Below, in pieces: positions 54,870 to 63,945 of a DNA stretch of 64,000 nt. A program made the position numbers and the translations under genes. This DNA is from an uncultured Clostridia bacterium (GTDB lineage Bacteria; Bacillota; Clostridia; Monoglobales; Monoglobaceae). Under the pieces are notes generated by a model that saw only the letters and a program-made list of their open reading frames with translations, did no database searches and had not been told where the DNA came from. Positions within the stretch are counted from its first letter, which is position 1. Every line of letters starts with the position of its first letter. Location: positions 1 through 64,000 of the forward strand of contig CANQBQ010000006.1 in the NCBI GenBank assembly GCA_947589045.1, given 5' to 3'.

Positions 54870-55306
54870 TGCCGGAAATCAAGATTAAATTTTTGTCGGA
54901 CAATATAAAGATGCCGGAGTACGCGACCGAGGGAAGCGCGGGAATGGATTTGAGCGCGGCAATAAAAAAGCCCGTGCTGGTAAGGCCGGGAGAGCGCACG
55001 CTAATTCCCGCGGGAATAGCTCTGCAAATTCCAAAGGGATATGCGGGCTTTGTGTTTGCGAGAAGCGGTCTTGCTCTCAGGCAGGGCTTGTCGCTGTGCA
55101 ACGGCGTGGGCGTTATTGACAGCGATTACACGGGAGAGATAAAAATAGGCGTTGTGAATTTGTCGAATAAGGAGTACACCGTAAATCCGGGCGACAGAGT
55201 GGCGCAGCTTGTTATTATGCCTGTTGCGTGCGCCGAGTTTACAGAGGTGGACGAGCTTGAACGCACAGCCAGAGGCGGCGGCGGTTTCGGCTCTACCGGC
55301 AAATGA
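54869..55306 (+). CDS. dut: dUTP diphosphatase
   Basis: A trimeric dUTPase that keeps uracil out of DNA and supplies dUMP for thymidylate. All five motifs are visible in 145 residues: AGMDL near 25, RSGLALRQGLSL near 67, GVIDSDYTGE near 83, RVAQLVI near 111 and the C-terminal RGGGGFGSTG. AAGGGGGT precedes the start, and TGATG couples it to the U32 gene. The stop overlaps the next gene by ATGA. Confidence 0.97.
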   Translation: MPEIKIKFLSDNIKMPEYATEGSAGMDLSAAIKKPVLVRPGERTLIPAGIALQIPKGYAGFVFARSGLALRQGLSLCNGVGVIDSDYTGEIKIGVVNLSNKEYTVNPGDRVAQLVIMPVACAEFTEVDELERTARGGGGFGSTGK

Positions 55307-55680
55307 CGACGCGGGCGGACAGGTTTATAATAGTGTTTTTTTTGCTCGGCGCGGTATTTGCGTTGATTTTCCTCAACCTTGCGGTTTACTCGGTCGAGCC
55401 GAGCGCAATCGTGATTTCGGTTGACGGGCGCGAATACGCAAGATATACTCCCGACGAGCTTGGCGAGCCTCGGCAGGTAGAGGTTAGGAGCGAGTACGGA
55501 TATAATCTTGTGGAGGTTTCGAGCGAGGGCGCGAGGGTATTGGAAGCGTCCTGCCCCGACAAGTCGGACGTACACAGCGGTATGATTTCAAAGAGCAATC
55601 AAGTCATCATATGCGCGCCGAACAGAGTTTCGATAAGAATTGTCGGAGGCTCGGACGATGTTGACGGGGTGGCGTACTGA
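55303..55680 (+). CDS. Membrane-anchored NusG domain II-like protein
   Basis: A 125-residue protein with one N-terminal transmembrane segment (about 8-28) and an extracytoplasmic beta-rich domain (about 35-118) with the pattern of NusG_II proteins: SAIVISVDGREYARY and SKSNQVIICAPNRVSIRI. The cysteine pair (SCPDK, ICAPN) is a family hallmark. The function is unknown; it is often next to a Gx-transporter gene in clostridia. ATGA overlaps tie it to dut and to the next gene. Confidence 0.83.
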   Translation: MTTRADRFIIVFFLLGAVFALIFLNLAVYSVEPSAIVISVDGREYARYTPDELGEPRQVEVRSEYGYNLVEVSSEGARVLEASCPDKSDVHSGMISKSNQVIICAPNRVSIRIVGGSDDVDGVAY

Positions 55681-56195
55681 TGAATATTAAGACGAGTAAA
55701 AGGCTTACGATTATGGCGATGTTCACCGCGATAGGTCTGGTGCTTCAGCTCATTGAGAGTATGCTCCCGATTTTCACGTCTGTGCCGGGCGGCAAGCTGG
55801 GTCTGGCAAACATAGTGTCTATTATAAACATATCGTTTTTCGGCGGCGCGAACGCGCTTTTGATTGCGACGCTTCGCTCGTTTATAGGCAGTATGCTCTA
55901 CGGCGGAGCTATGGCTGTGCCTTACAGTGTAAGCGGCGCGGTTTTGAGCACTATTGTAATGTGGCTTGCGAGAAAGTATGCGGGCGGCAGACTCAGCGGC
56001 GTCGGAGTGGGCGTTCTGGGGGCGGCCGCGCATAACACGGCGCAGATTTTGACCGCGAGCATAATATTCGGGAACGGATATATATGGACGTATCTCCCCG
56101 TGCTTATAATAATAGGCACTCTTTCGGGCGCGGTAGTGGGCTTTGCGGCTGAGACGGTGCTTCGCAAAACTCCGATAACCAAGATTTTAAACTGA
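55680..56195 (+). CDS. Gx transporter family membrane protein (heptaprenyl diphosphate synthase component I-like)
   Basis: A 171-residue protein with about five membrane segments. It matches the family labelled heptaprenyl diphosphate synthase subunit I or Gx transporter (MAMFTAIGLVLQLIESMLP start, GGKLGLANI near 40, RSFIGSMLYG near 64). This fold resembles ECF-transporter S-components, so a transport role is more plausible than prenyl synthesis. One-base overlap with the previous gene. Confidence 0.82.
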   Translation: MNIKTSKRLTIMAMFTAIGLVLQLIESMLPIFTSVPGGKLGLANIVSIINISFFGGANALLIATLRSFIGSMLYGGAMAVPYSVSGAVLSTIVMWLARKYAGGRLSGVGVGVLGAAAHNTAQILTASIIFGNGYIWTYLPVLIIIGTLSGAVVGFAAETVLRKTPITKILN

Positions 56196-56212
56196 TTTCA
56201 GAGGCGGTAGGA

Positions 56213-56794
56213 TTGAGAAAAATAATTTTGGCGTCGGGCTCTCCGAGACGGCGTGAGCTTTTGACCGATTTGGGAATAAAATTTGAAATAATGGTCGATA
56301 ATTCTTCGGAGGTAACTCCGAAGAATGTATCTCCCGACGAGGTGGTTATGACGCTTGCGAAAAATAAGCTGCGCAACGTCGCGAAAAACGCGCCGGGCGA
56401 CAGGTTGATAATTGCGGCGGACACCGTGGTGGCGTGTGACGGACGTATCCTCGGCAAGCCGAAAGACGAGGCGCAGGCGTTTGAAATGCTGTCGGCTCTT
56501 AGCGGAAGGCGGCACAGCGTCTATACCGGCGTAGCCGTTGGAGACAACAAAACGGGTAAAACCGTCTGCGAATTTGAAAAGACGGACGTGTTTTTCAGAA
56601 AACTTGAAGCTGATGAAATAAAGAGATATATCGCGACAGGCGAGCCTATGGATAAGGCGGGCGCGTACGGAATACAGAATTTGGGCGCGCTGTTTGTCGA
56701 GAGGATAGACGGAGACTATTTCAACGTGGTGGGTCTGCCGCTTTGCAGGCTCGGAAAAATTTTAAAGAATGAATTTGAACTAAAGATTGTTTAA
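56213..56794 (+). CDS. maf: Maf-family nucleoside triphosphate pyrophosphatase
   Basis: Maf hydrolyses non-canonical or pyrimidine nucleoside triphosphates. The 193-residue protein starts with the signature LASGSPRRRELL (about 5-16) and has the catalytic aspartate in IAADTVVACDGR near 69 and SGRRHSVYTGV near 96. Start is TTG 56213; a GGTAGGA site is only three bases away and AGAGGCGG is farther, so initiation is probably weak. maf directly before mreB is a standard clostridial arrangement. Confidence 0.95.
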   Translation: MRKIILASGSPRRRELLTDLGIKFEIMVDNSSEVTPKNVSPDEVVMTLAKNKLRNVAKNAPGDRLIIAADTVVACDGRILGKPKDEAQAFEMLSALSGRRHSVYTGVAVGDNKTGKTVCEFEKTDVFFRKLEADEIKRYIATGEPMDKAGAYGIQNLGALFVERIDGDYFNVVGLPLCRLGKILKNEFELKIV

Positions 56795-56811
56795 CTTAGG
56801 AGGTTTTTTAT

Positions 56812-57819
56812 ATGGCAAGATGCCTTGGACTTGATTTGGGAACGACTTCTACACTGATTTACAGCGAGGGTCAGGGGATAATTTTTAACGAGCCGTCGGT
56901 TATCGCGGTCAACAGTATGACGAACGCACCTTTGTCGTTCGGAAACGAGGCGCGGGAGATGCTCGGCAGAACGCCCGAGAGCATCGAGGCGTTCAGCCCT
57001 CTCAAATACGGGGTTATAGCGAGCTTCGATATGACGGTCGCAATGCTTAAAAATTTTATCGGAAAGGTAGTTAAGTCGAGCTTTATAAAGCCGAAGGTCA
57101 TAGTTACCATTCCGTCTAAGGCGACCGAGGTGGAAAAGCGCGCGGTCGTGGACGTTGTGCTGAAGGCGGGCGCGAAAGAGGTATGTATGATAGAGTCGCT
57201 TATGGCGGCGGCGATAGGAGCGGGCATCGAGGTGTCCGAGCCGACGGGTTCTATGGTCGTAAATATCGGCGGCGGAATAACCGAGGTCGCGGTCATCTCT
57301 CTCGGCGGTATAGTTACCTCAAATTCGATTGAAACGGCGGGTAACGAAATTGACAACGCCATAGTGCAGTACCTGAAAAAGAAGCACAACATTATGACGG
57401 GCGAGAGAACTGCCGAAGAAATAAAAATGACAATAGGCTCGGCTTACGGTCCCAAAGATACGACTACAATGGAAATAAAGGGCAGAGATATGGTGTCGGG
57501 ACTTCCGGTTATAAAGAGGATTTCGGCAGATGAGGTGAGAACCCCTATCTTCGAGTGTGCAAACCTTATTGTGGACGCGATAAAGGTCACTCTTGAGCAG
57601 ACTCCCCCCGAGCTTTCGTCGGACATTATGACCAACGGAATTGTTTTGACGGGCGGCGGCGCGCTGCTGAAGGGCTTGGGCAGACTTATAAACGCCAGCA
57701 CCGAAATACCCGTTTATATTGCGGAAAACCCGATTGAGTGCGTAGCGATAGGCGCAGGCTCCGCGCTTAATATAGCGGCGGTCAAGCGCGCCTCTATGAT
57801 AACGAGAAAAAAGAGATAA
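56812..57819 (+). CDS. mreB: Rod-shape-determining protein MreB
   Basis: An actin-like ATPase that forms membrane filaments guiding lateral wall synthesis. The 335-residue protein has phosphate-1 GLDLGTTSTLI (about 5-15), the connect segment with VTIPSKATEVEKRA near 100, phosphate-2 VNIGGGITEVAVI near 150 and GIVLTGGGALLKGL near 276. A strong AGGAGG precedes the start. It is first in mreB-mreC-mreD-mrdA. Confidence 0.96.
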   Translation: MARCLGLDLGTTSTLIYSEGQGIIFNEPSVIAVNSMTNAPLSFGNEAREMLGRTPESIEAFSPLKYGVIASFDMTVAMLKNFIGKVVKSSFIKPKVIVTIPSKATEVEKRAVVDVVLKAGAKEVCMIESLMAAAIGAGIEVSEPTGSMVVNIGGGITEVAVISLGGIVTSNSIETAGNEIDNAIVQYLKKKHNIMTGERTAEEIKMTIGSAYGPKDTTTMEIKGRDMVSGLPVIKRISADEVRTPIFECANLIVDAIKVTLEQTPPELSSDIMTNGIVLTGGGALLKGLGRLINASTEIPVYIAENPIECVAIGAGSALNIAAVKRASMITRKKR

Positions 57820-57835
57820 AGGAGCGTCGGTTTAG

Positions 57836-58687
57836 TTGAGGCGTTTTTTCAAAAATAAAATCGCGGTCATGATTTCGGCTTTGACTCTGATAATTATTGT
57901 GCTTGCCGTAATTTTAAATTCCGCCGCGCCGAACGCGCCGTTCGTTCAAAATTCGGTCGGAGTCATCATAACTCCGGTACAGCATTTGTTTTCGGGAGCG
58001 AAAAACGGCATACAGTCATTCTTTTCAAGGTTTGGTGACGCGGCGGCTCTCAGCGAGGAAAATCAGGCTTTAAATTCCGAAATTGCCTCTTTGAGAAACG
58101 AGATACGCGAGCTTCAGAGCGTTGAGGACGAGAACACCGGGCTTCGCAAAATGCTCGGTCTTAAAGAGGCAAACCCCGAGCTTGAGCTTGAGGGCGCGAA
58201 CCTTATCGCGACAGACCCGACAAACTGGTACAGCACTTTTACGATAGACAAGGGCTCGAAGGACGGGATAAGCGTAAATCAGGCTGTTATAAACTCGGAC
58301 AAGTACCTCGTCGGACGTATATATGAGGTCGGCACAACCTGGTCGAGAGTGATAACGCTTTCGGACCCCGAACATTCGGCGGGATGTATCATTTCGCGCT
58401 CGCGCGACCCGGGCGTCGCGGAGTGCGACAGCGAGCTGGCGTCGCAGAGGAAGTGCAGAATATCGTATCTCGCGCAGGACGCGGACGTAATAGTCGGCGA
58501 CTATGTTGAAACGTCGGGCATAGGCGGCATATATCCTGCCGGACTTCAACTCGGCAAAATCGTTGAAATACACGAGGAAACGCCGAGTATGTCAAAGTAT
58601 GCTATTATGGAGATTTCGGCGGACATAGACCATTTGACTCAGGTGTTCGTGGTTAAAAATAACCCGAGCTCTCTGCCCGACGAATAA
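57836..58687 (+). CDS. mreC: Rod-shape-determining protein MreC
   Basis: A 283-residue bitopic protein linking MreB to PBP2. It has an N-terminal membrane helix (about 9-29), a periplasmic coiled coil (about 64-105, EENQALNSEIASLRNE) and the double beta-barrel core (about 110-275) with GSKDGISVNQAVI. Start is TTG 57836 with AAAGGAG 11 bases upstream. It lies 16 bases after mreB. Confidence 0.94.
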   Translation: MRRFFKNKIAVMISALTLIIIVLAVILNSAAPNAPFVQNSVGVIITPVQHLFSGAKNGIQSFFSRFGDAAALSEENQALNSEIASLRNEIRELQSVEDENTGLRKMLGLKEANPELELEGANLIATDPTNWYSTFTIDKGSKDGISVNQAVINSDKYLVGRIYEVGTTWSRVITLSDPEHSAGCIISRSRDPGVAECDSELASQRKCRISYLAQDADVIVGDYVETSGIGGIYPAGLQLGKIVEIHEETPSMSKYAIMEISADIDHLTQVFVVKNNPSSLPDE

Positions 58688-58723
58688 TTCGGAAAAAGAT
58701 TATGAAAAACGGAGGTAAATCCC

Positions 58724-59230
58724 GTGATTATACCGTTTTACGGCGTTTGGCTTTTGATTATAACAGCCGTTCAGTCCACGCTTTTAAAAGGTATTGAAAT
58801 ACTTTCGGTAAAACCGAATTTGTTTTTGATATTCACGCTTATGACGGCGCTGCTTCGCGGGCGCAAAGAGGGTATGGTCGCGGGCGCGCTGTTCGGACTG
58901 TTTCTCGACATTTCGGCGGGACGTCTCATAGGCGCATACGGAATACTGTATCTTTATATGGGTTTTGCGGTCGGCATTATATCGGAGCGTTTTATAAGCC
59001 GGGCGCATTTTGCCTTTTCGCTTATACTCACGTTTATATTTACGGTTTTGACCGAGTTCGTATATTTTCTGCTGACGCTGACCGTTTTAAACGGCGCGGA
59101 TATGGGATATTCGCTGCTTCATATAATACTTCCCGCGGCGGTTTATAATACGGTTGCGGCGGCGGTTGTGTATTTTGCGGTTTTGAAGTCGCTTAAGTTT
59201 ATAGGCGGTGTCAAGATAGACGAGTATTAG
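58724..59230 (+). CDS. mreD: Rod-shape-determining protein MreD
   Basis: A 168-residue membrane protein with five or six helices, part of the elongasome. The profile is typical of MreD, with ARG-type loops (RGRKEGMVAGALFGLFLDI near 45-63). Start is GTG 58724 behind ACGGAGGT. It is flanked by mreC and mrdA. Confidence 0.9.
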   Translation: MIIPFYGVWLLIITAVQSTLLKGIEILSVKPNLFLIFTLMTALLRGRKEGMVAGALFGLFLDISAGRLIGAYGILYLYMGFAVGIISERFISRAHFAFSLILTFIFTVLTEFVYFLLTLTVLNGADMGYSLLHIILPAAVYNTVAAAVVYFAVLKSLKFIGGVKIDEY

Positions 59231-59254
59231 ACTTTGATTTAAGGGTGATTTTCT

Positions 59255-61294
59255 TTGAGGCGTGATAACAGCTCTCTTAAATATATAATTTCATATATCG
59301 TAATCGGGATATTCGCGATTTTTTGCGTTTGCAGGCTTATAAATCTGCAAATCGTCAAAGGAAACGATTACCGCGAGCAGGCGGAAAGCCGCCTTGTCAG
59401 AACCTATGCCGTCAAAGCGCCCAGAGGAGAGTTCCTCGACAGATACGGCCGTCCGCTCATTTCAAACAGAATGGGCTTTTATATCCAGTGCTCAAAGACT
59501 TCGGCTTCAAACGATGAGCTGAACCGCACCATACTGCGGCTTATCAATATCGTGAGCGAGGAAAACGGAGAATATATCCGCGAGCTTCCGATAGAGGGCT
59601 ATCCGTATGAGTTCAATTTTACCGATGATTCGAGCGAGAGCAGGGACGCCAAGATAGGCAAGTGGAAATCCGAAAATAAGTTTGACGGCAACGCGAGCGC
59701 GAGCGATGTTATGGATGAGCTTAAAGAAAGATATGAAATTTCGGACGATTACACGGAGCAGGAGCAGGGCGACATAGCGGCTGTTCGCTACTCCATGGAG
59801 CAAAAGAGCTTTAACGCCAACAATCCTTACACATTTGCGAGCGACGTAAGTATGAACGTGGTCCAAAAGGTAAAGGAGCAGAGCAATTCGCTCGTCGGCG
59901 TGAATATAGAGGTCGAGCCTATAAGAAGCTACGACTGCGGAAGTCTTGCAGCGCATATACTCGGCAGAACCGACGTTATATACAAAGAGGAGTACGAGGA
60001 GCTTAAAGAGGAAGGCTACGGAATGAACGACCTTATCGGCAAGGACGGTCTTGAGAAGGTCTTGGAAAAGTATCTCAAAGGCACCGACGGATATAAGAGC
60101 GTCGAGCAGACAAAGAGAGGTAATGTTTCTTCGGTACTCGGAAGCCGCGATGCAATTCCGGGCAATTATGCGGTGCTGACGCTGGACAAGGAGCTTCAGA
60201 AAACCACCGAGGAGTCGCTGGCGAAAAGGCTCGGCGAGGCACGGAGCTCGCTCGGCGCGGAGGCGTACAGCGGCGCGGCGGTGGCGATTGAAATTTCGAG
60301 CGGCGACATACTCGCCTGCGCCACCTATCCGACCTACAACCCCGAGGAGTACACCGAAAAGTACAACGATTTGTTAAATGACCCCACAAAGCCGCTGTTT
60401 AACAGAGCCTTGGACGGTATTTTCACGCCCGGCTCGACATTTAAGCCGCTTGTGGCGACGGCGGCTCTTGAGGAGGGCGTCATAACTCCCGAAACGCGTA
60501 TTTACGACAACGGAATTTATATGTATTACGCACCGTCCTATACACCGACCTGTCTGGCGTATAAGAGCGGGTATTCACACGGAAATATAAATGTTTCGCA
60601 GGCTATCGCGGTGTCCTGCAACTACTTTTTCTATGATATAGGACGAAGGACGACCATTGAAACCATCAACAAGTATGCGGACTATTTCGGCTTGGGCAAG
60701 GCGACCGGCGTGGAACTTCACGAAAATGAGGGAATAGTCGCGGGACCGGAATACCGAAAACAGCACAATATGGAATGGCAGCCCGGCGACACAATCCAGG
60801 CGGCGATAGGTCAGTCGGACAATATGTACACGCCGCTTCAGCTCGCGAATTACATCGCCGCGTTTTTAAATCACGGAACGCGCTACAAGCTCCACTTTGT
60901 AAAAGAGGTTCGCGACTATGAAACGGGCGACGCGGTGTTTAAAAACTCGCCTCTCGCGGAGTCCGAGACCGAAATCAGCGACTCCACGTTTGAGGCGGTC
61001 AAAAAGGGGATGCTCGGCGTTACGGAGGACGGTACCGCGAGGAACGTCTTTGCGGATTTCCCCGTGGAGGTCGGCGGAAAGACGGGTACCGCCGAGGTCG
61101 GAACAGGCTCGGACAACGTGCTGTTCGTGGGCTTTGCTCCGTATGACAACCCGCAGATAGCGGTTGCGGTCGTGCTGGAGCACGGAAAGTCAAGCTCGTA
61201 TGCGTCCGCCGTTGCGAGAGATATTTTTGAAAAATATCTTGAACTTGACGAGGTGGAGGACGATGTTCGACCGTTTAACAAGCTGCTGCCTTGA
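59255..61294 (+). CDS. mrdA: Penicillin-binding protein 2 (elongation transpeptidase)
   Basis: A class B PBP of 679 residues that cross-links lateral-wall peptidoglycan. An N-terminal membrane anchor (about 9-30) is followed by the pedestal domain (AVKAPRGEFLDRYGRPL near 52-68). The transpeptidase has the active-site serine in TPGSTFKPL near 392, the SCN motif near 451 and KTGTAEV near 610. Start is TTG 59255 behind AAGGGTGA. The usual clostridial order continues with minC, minD, minE and rodA, of which only minD follows here. Confidence 0.94.
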   Translation: MRRDNSSLKYIISYIVIGIFAIFCVCRLINLQIVKGNDYREQAESRLVRTYAVKAPRGEFLDRYGRPLISNRMGFYIQCSKTSASNDELNRTILRLINIVSEENGEYIRELPIEGYPYEFNFTDDSSESRDAKIGKWKSENKFDGNASASDVMDELKERYEISDDYTEQEQGDIAAVRYSMEQKSFNANNPYTFASDVSMNVVQKVKEQSNSLVGVNIEVEPIRSYDCGSLAAHILGRTDVIYKEEYEELKEEGYGMNDLIGKDGLEKVLEKYLKGTDGYKSVEQTKRGNVSSVLGSRDAIPGNYAVLTLDKELQKTTEESLAKRLGEARSSLGAEAYSGAAVAIEISSGDILACATYPTYNPEEYTEKYNDLLNDPTKPLFNRALDGIFTPGSTFKPLVATAALEEGVITPETRIYDNGIYMYYAPSYTPTCLAYKSGYSHGNINVSQAIAVSCNYFFYDIGRRTTIETINKYADYFGLGKATGVELHENEGIVAGPEYRKQHNMEWQPGDTIQAAIGQSDNMYTPLQLANYIAAFLNHGTRYKLHFVKEVRDYETGDAVFKNSPLAESETEISDSTFEAVKKGMLGVTEDGTARNVFADFPVEVGGKTGTAEVGTGSDNVLFVGFAPYDNPQIAVAVVLEHGKSSSYASAVARDIFEKYLELDEVEDDVRPFNKLLP

Positions 61295-61333
61295 TTTTGC
61301 GGGATTTTTTTATACAAACTGTATAAAAATTGT

Positions 61334-61362
61334 TTGACTTTGACACTTTCTTATGGTATATT
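61334..61362 (+). promoter_or_regulatory. Promoter of minD
   Basis: TTGACT at 61334-61339, a 17-base spacer and TATATT at 61357-61362 with an extended TGG. The leader is about 23 bases. Confidence 0.72.
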
Positions 61363-61391
61363 TTAAGTAGATGAATGTGGGAGTTGTGATA

Positions 61392-62183
61392 ATGGCTCAG
61401 GTAATTGTTTTCACATCAGGTAAAGGCGGGGTCGGAAAGACCACTCTTTGCGCGAATGTCGGTTTTTGCCTTGCTTCTCTCGGAAAACGGGTTTTGCTGG
61501 TGGATACGGACACGGGTCTCAGGGATTTGGACGTATTGCTCGGCGTCGGAGATAAGGTGGTATATGACATTTGCGATGTGATATATGACAAGTGCGAGCC
61601 TTCGGAGGCTCTTGTGAGCTATGGAGGAGCGACCTCGGATGTAGGGCTGTTCCTGATTTCGGCTTCTCAGACAAAGACGCAGGAGGATATTCCCGACGAC
61701 GGTATAAAGCGGGTCTGCGCCCTGTTTTCGGATAAATTCGACTATATATTGCTCGACTGCCCCGCAGGTATCGAGCGAGGCTTTAAGAATGTTATTACGG
61801 CGGCGGATATAGTCATAATAGTTGCCACGCCCGACATAGTTTCGATAAGGGACGCCGAGAAAGCGGTGTATGAAGCGGAACGCCTGAGCGACGCGGCTTG
61901 TTATCTTGCGATAAACAAATTTTCGCCGTCTTTGGCAAAAGAGGGAGCCGCCGCAAGTATAGAAAACGTGGTCGATTTTCTGAACATCGACCTGATTGGC
62001 GTTGTCCCGAGCGACGATGAGGTTATAGCCTGCAACAACAAGGGTTATCCGTTTGCGTCAAAGAAAGATTGCTTTGCCGCAAAAGGGGTTGAAAATTTAA
62101 GCAGGAGAATTACGGGCGAGACGGTTCAGCTTATGGACTTTGAGAAAAAACGCGGTTTTTTGAAAAAATTGTTCGGTAAATAA
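61392..62183 (+). CDS. minD: Septum site-determining protein MinD
   Basis: A ParA-like membrane-cycling ATPase that positions the division septum. The 263-residue protein has the deviant Walker A GKGGVGKTT (about 10-18), switch II near LLDCPAGIE (about 118-126) and a C-terminal amphipathic tail FEKKRGFLKKLFGK, which is the membrane-targeting helix. ATG 61392 follows GGGAG; an earlier in-frame ATG at 61371 has no ribosome site. MinC and MinE are not adjacent. Confidence 0.93.
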   Translation: MAQVIVFTSGKGGVGKTTLCANVGFCLASLGKRVLLVDTDTGLRDLDVLLGVGDKVVYDICDVIYDKCEPSEALVSYGGATSDVGLFLISASQTKTQEDIPDDGIKRVCALFSDKFDYILLDCPAGIERGFKNVITAADIVIIVATPDIVSIRDAEKAVYEAERLSDAACYLAINKFSPSLAKEGAAASIENVVDFLNIDLIGVVPSDDEVIACNNKGYPFASKKDCFAAKGVENLSRRITGETVQLMDFEKKRGFLKKLFGK

Positions 62184-62237
62184 AAATAAAATAGAAATAT
62201 ATGACATAATTTTGTTAGACAGGGAGATGAAAAAAGC

Positions 62238-62642
62238 ATGAACATCGCGTTGATAGCACATGACAAGAAAAAAGAATTGATGGTTGATTTTTGTATAGCG
62301 TACAGCGGAATTTTGAAAAAGCATAAGCTGTGCGCGACGGGTACGACGGGAAAGCTCGTCGCCGATGCGACGGGTCTTGATATTGATATGTTTTTGGCGG
62401 GTTCGCAAGGCGGCGACCAGCAAATAGGGGCGCGCATAGCGTACAACGAGATTGATTTGCTGCTGTTTTTCAGAGACCCTCTGACACCGCAGACATATGA
62501 ACCGTCGATATCCTCGCTGTTCAGACTGTGCGACATACATAATATACCGCTCGCTACCAATTTGGCAACCGCGGAGGTTATGATAAAGGGACTGGAGCGC
62601 GGCGATATTGACTGGCGCGACATAGTAAATCCCAAGAAATAG
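62238..62642 (+). CDS. mgsA: Methylglyoxal synthase
   Basis: MgsA converts dihydroxyacetone phosphate to methylglyoxal as a phosphate-recovering bypass of glycolysis. The 134-residue protein has [11 protein letters not shown] at the start, GTTGKL near 35, and [16 protein letters not shown] with the catalytic aspartate near 57-72. CAGGGAGA precedes the ATG. It ends the mre-min run and converges on the M50 gene with a gap of only two bases; its terminator is inside that gene. Confidence 0.95.
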   Translation: MNIALIAHDKKKELMVDFCIAYSGILKKHKLCATGTTGKLVADATGLDIDMFLAGSQGGDQQIGARIAYNEIDLLLFFRDPLTPQTYEPSISSLFRLCDIHNIPLATNLATAEVMIKGLERGDIDWRDIVNPKK

Positions 62643-62644
62643 CT

Positions 62645-63532
62645 CTAAACCTCATCCATTGTAATTAAAACGCCCTTTTCCACAAGGGCGTTTATTATTT
62701 CGCTCTCGGTCACGGCTTTTTTGATTTTTGTGCTTTCGTCCATAACCACAGCCACATAATATCGGCTGAAGTTTATTTTTTTCAGTATGAGCCTCGCGGG
62801 AGTTTTGCCTCGCACCGCGACCGACGTTATATTTACCGCCTTGCCGTCTATTTTGCTTTCGGAGGATATAAACTCCTTTACCGCCGCCGCATTTATCGCG
62901 CGGTGCTCGTAGGAGAGGTTGCCGAGCATAAATACTCCTATTAAAATAAGAGAAAAGTTGAAGTCGGACGTGAGCAGAAGAAATACCGCCGCGCCCAAAA
63001 TCAGGAAAATCAGAACGCGGCTCAGCTTCAGCGAGGTGTTGTACGCCCGCACCGTGCCGCAGAATTTTGAAAGCGAGGCTTTGAAAATTCTGCCGCCGTC
63101 GAGAGGCAGGGCGGGAATTAAATTTACGGCGCACAGAGCGGCGTTGATTTCGGCGGCGTACCTGAGATGTTCCGCCGCGCCCGCAAAGTAAAAGCATCTC
63201 TGCACCGCAAAGATTGCCGCCGCGGCGGTCAGGCTGAACGCGGGTCCCGCGGACGCAATCAGAATTTCGCTTGTCGGATTTTTGATTATGCTGTCGGACA
63301 GCTTCGCGCTTATGCCGAACGGCATAACCTCGACGCGCGATACCGTAACGCCGAGCCGCTTCGCCGTCAGTATGTGCGCGGCTTCGTGGAGCGCAGCGGA
63401 TATGTACGACACGGCAAAAATCTCAAGAAATCCGTATATGTATGAACAGACGAGCAGGGCGGGAAAGCCTATGCTTATTTTAAGGTGCCTGCCGAGCCTT
63501 ATGTATAATATTTTATTCAAAGCTGCCCGCAT
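62645..63532 (-). CDS. M50 site-2 protease (SpoIVFB-like)
   Basis: An intramembrane metalloprotease of 295 residues. The zinc motif HEAAH is near 48-52 and the second ligand motif is ALPLDGGRI near 137; about five hydrophobic segments surround them. The C-terminal 75 residues form a CBS-like domain, as in SpoIVFB, which activates pro-sigma-K in the mother cell. I chose ATG 63532, six bases from AGAGG; it overlaps the upstream gene by 20 bases. The position after mgsA and next to a small membrane protein fits spoIVFB of other clostridia. Confidence 0.88.
   Translation of the reverse strand: MRAALNKILYIRLGRHLKISIGFPALLVCSYIYGFLEIFAVSYISAALHEAAHILTAKRLGVTVSRVEVMPFGISAKLSDSIIKNPTSEILIASAGPAFSLTAAAAIFAVQRCFYFAGAAEHLRYAAEINAALCAVNLIPALPLDGGRIFKASLSKFCGTVRAYNTSLKLSRVLIFLILGAAVFLLLTSDFNFSLILIGVFMLGNLSYEHRAINAAAVKEFISSESKIDGKAVNITSVAVRGKTPARLILKKINFSRYYVAVVMDESTKIKKAVTESEIINALVEKGVLITMDEV
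62668..62700 (+). terminator. mgsA terminator embedded in the 3' end of the M50 gene
   Basis: A 10-bp stem (62668-62677 with 62684-62693) and a T-rich tail lie opposite codons near the end of the minus-strand M50 gene. It is correctly placed 25 bases after the mgsA stop. Confidence 0.75.
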
Positions 63533-63875
63533 TTTCATCCTCTGTCGATACGGCTTGTGTTTCGTCCTGCTCGTTTTGTTCGTTTTGTGCGTTTTCATCG
63601 GCATTTTGTCCGCTCTTTCCGAAAAACGCGCTTATGCCGTCCACCGCCCACTCGATGTCGGGCTTATAGGTTATCGCGCTTTTAACGTATTTCGCCGCGC
63701 TCTGCGCCGCCGGGTTTGCGGAGGAGGAAACGGCGACTGCCGCCGCGAGTATTGCCGCCGACCACAGCGTCTGCCTGAAAAGTCCCGCCAAAAATCCCCT
63801 GCGTGCGCTTTTGCCTCCGCCGACATACTTTGACTTTGCCGACGTCCTTCTGTATTTTCCGCGATATTCCTCCAT
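63513..63875 (-). CDS. Small bitopic protein in the spoIVFA position
   Basis: A 120-residue protein without a recognised domain. It has a basic N-terminus (about 1-30, KYRRTSAKSKY), one membrane segment (about 33-53, WSAAILAAAVAVSSS), a short outside segment with SAITYKPDIEWAVDGI, and a glutamine/glutamate-rich tail (about 90-120). SpoIVFA proteins, usually encoded directly before SpoIVFB, share the basic-helix-outside layout but typically continue into an M23 peptidase domain, which is absent here. AAAAGGGGG precedes ATG 63875. It overlaps the M50 gene by 20 bases. Confidence 0.72.
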   Translation of the reverse strand: MEEYRGKYRRTSAKSKYVGGGKSARRGFLAGLFRQTLWSAAILAAAVAVSSSANPAAQSAAKYVKSAITYKPDIEWAVDGISAFFGKSGQNADENAQNEQNEQDETQAVSTEDENAGSFE

Positions 63876-63945
63876 TTTTGAAGCCCCCTTTTTTACCGAA
63901 TACAGCCGTATATTTAAGTTTATTTGAGAGTTGTCCGTTTTATGC

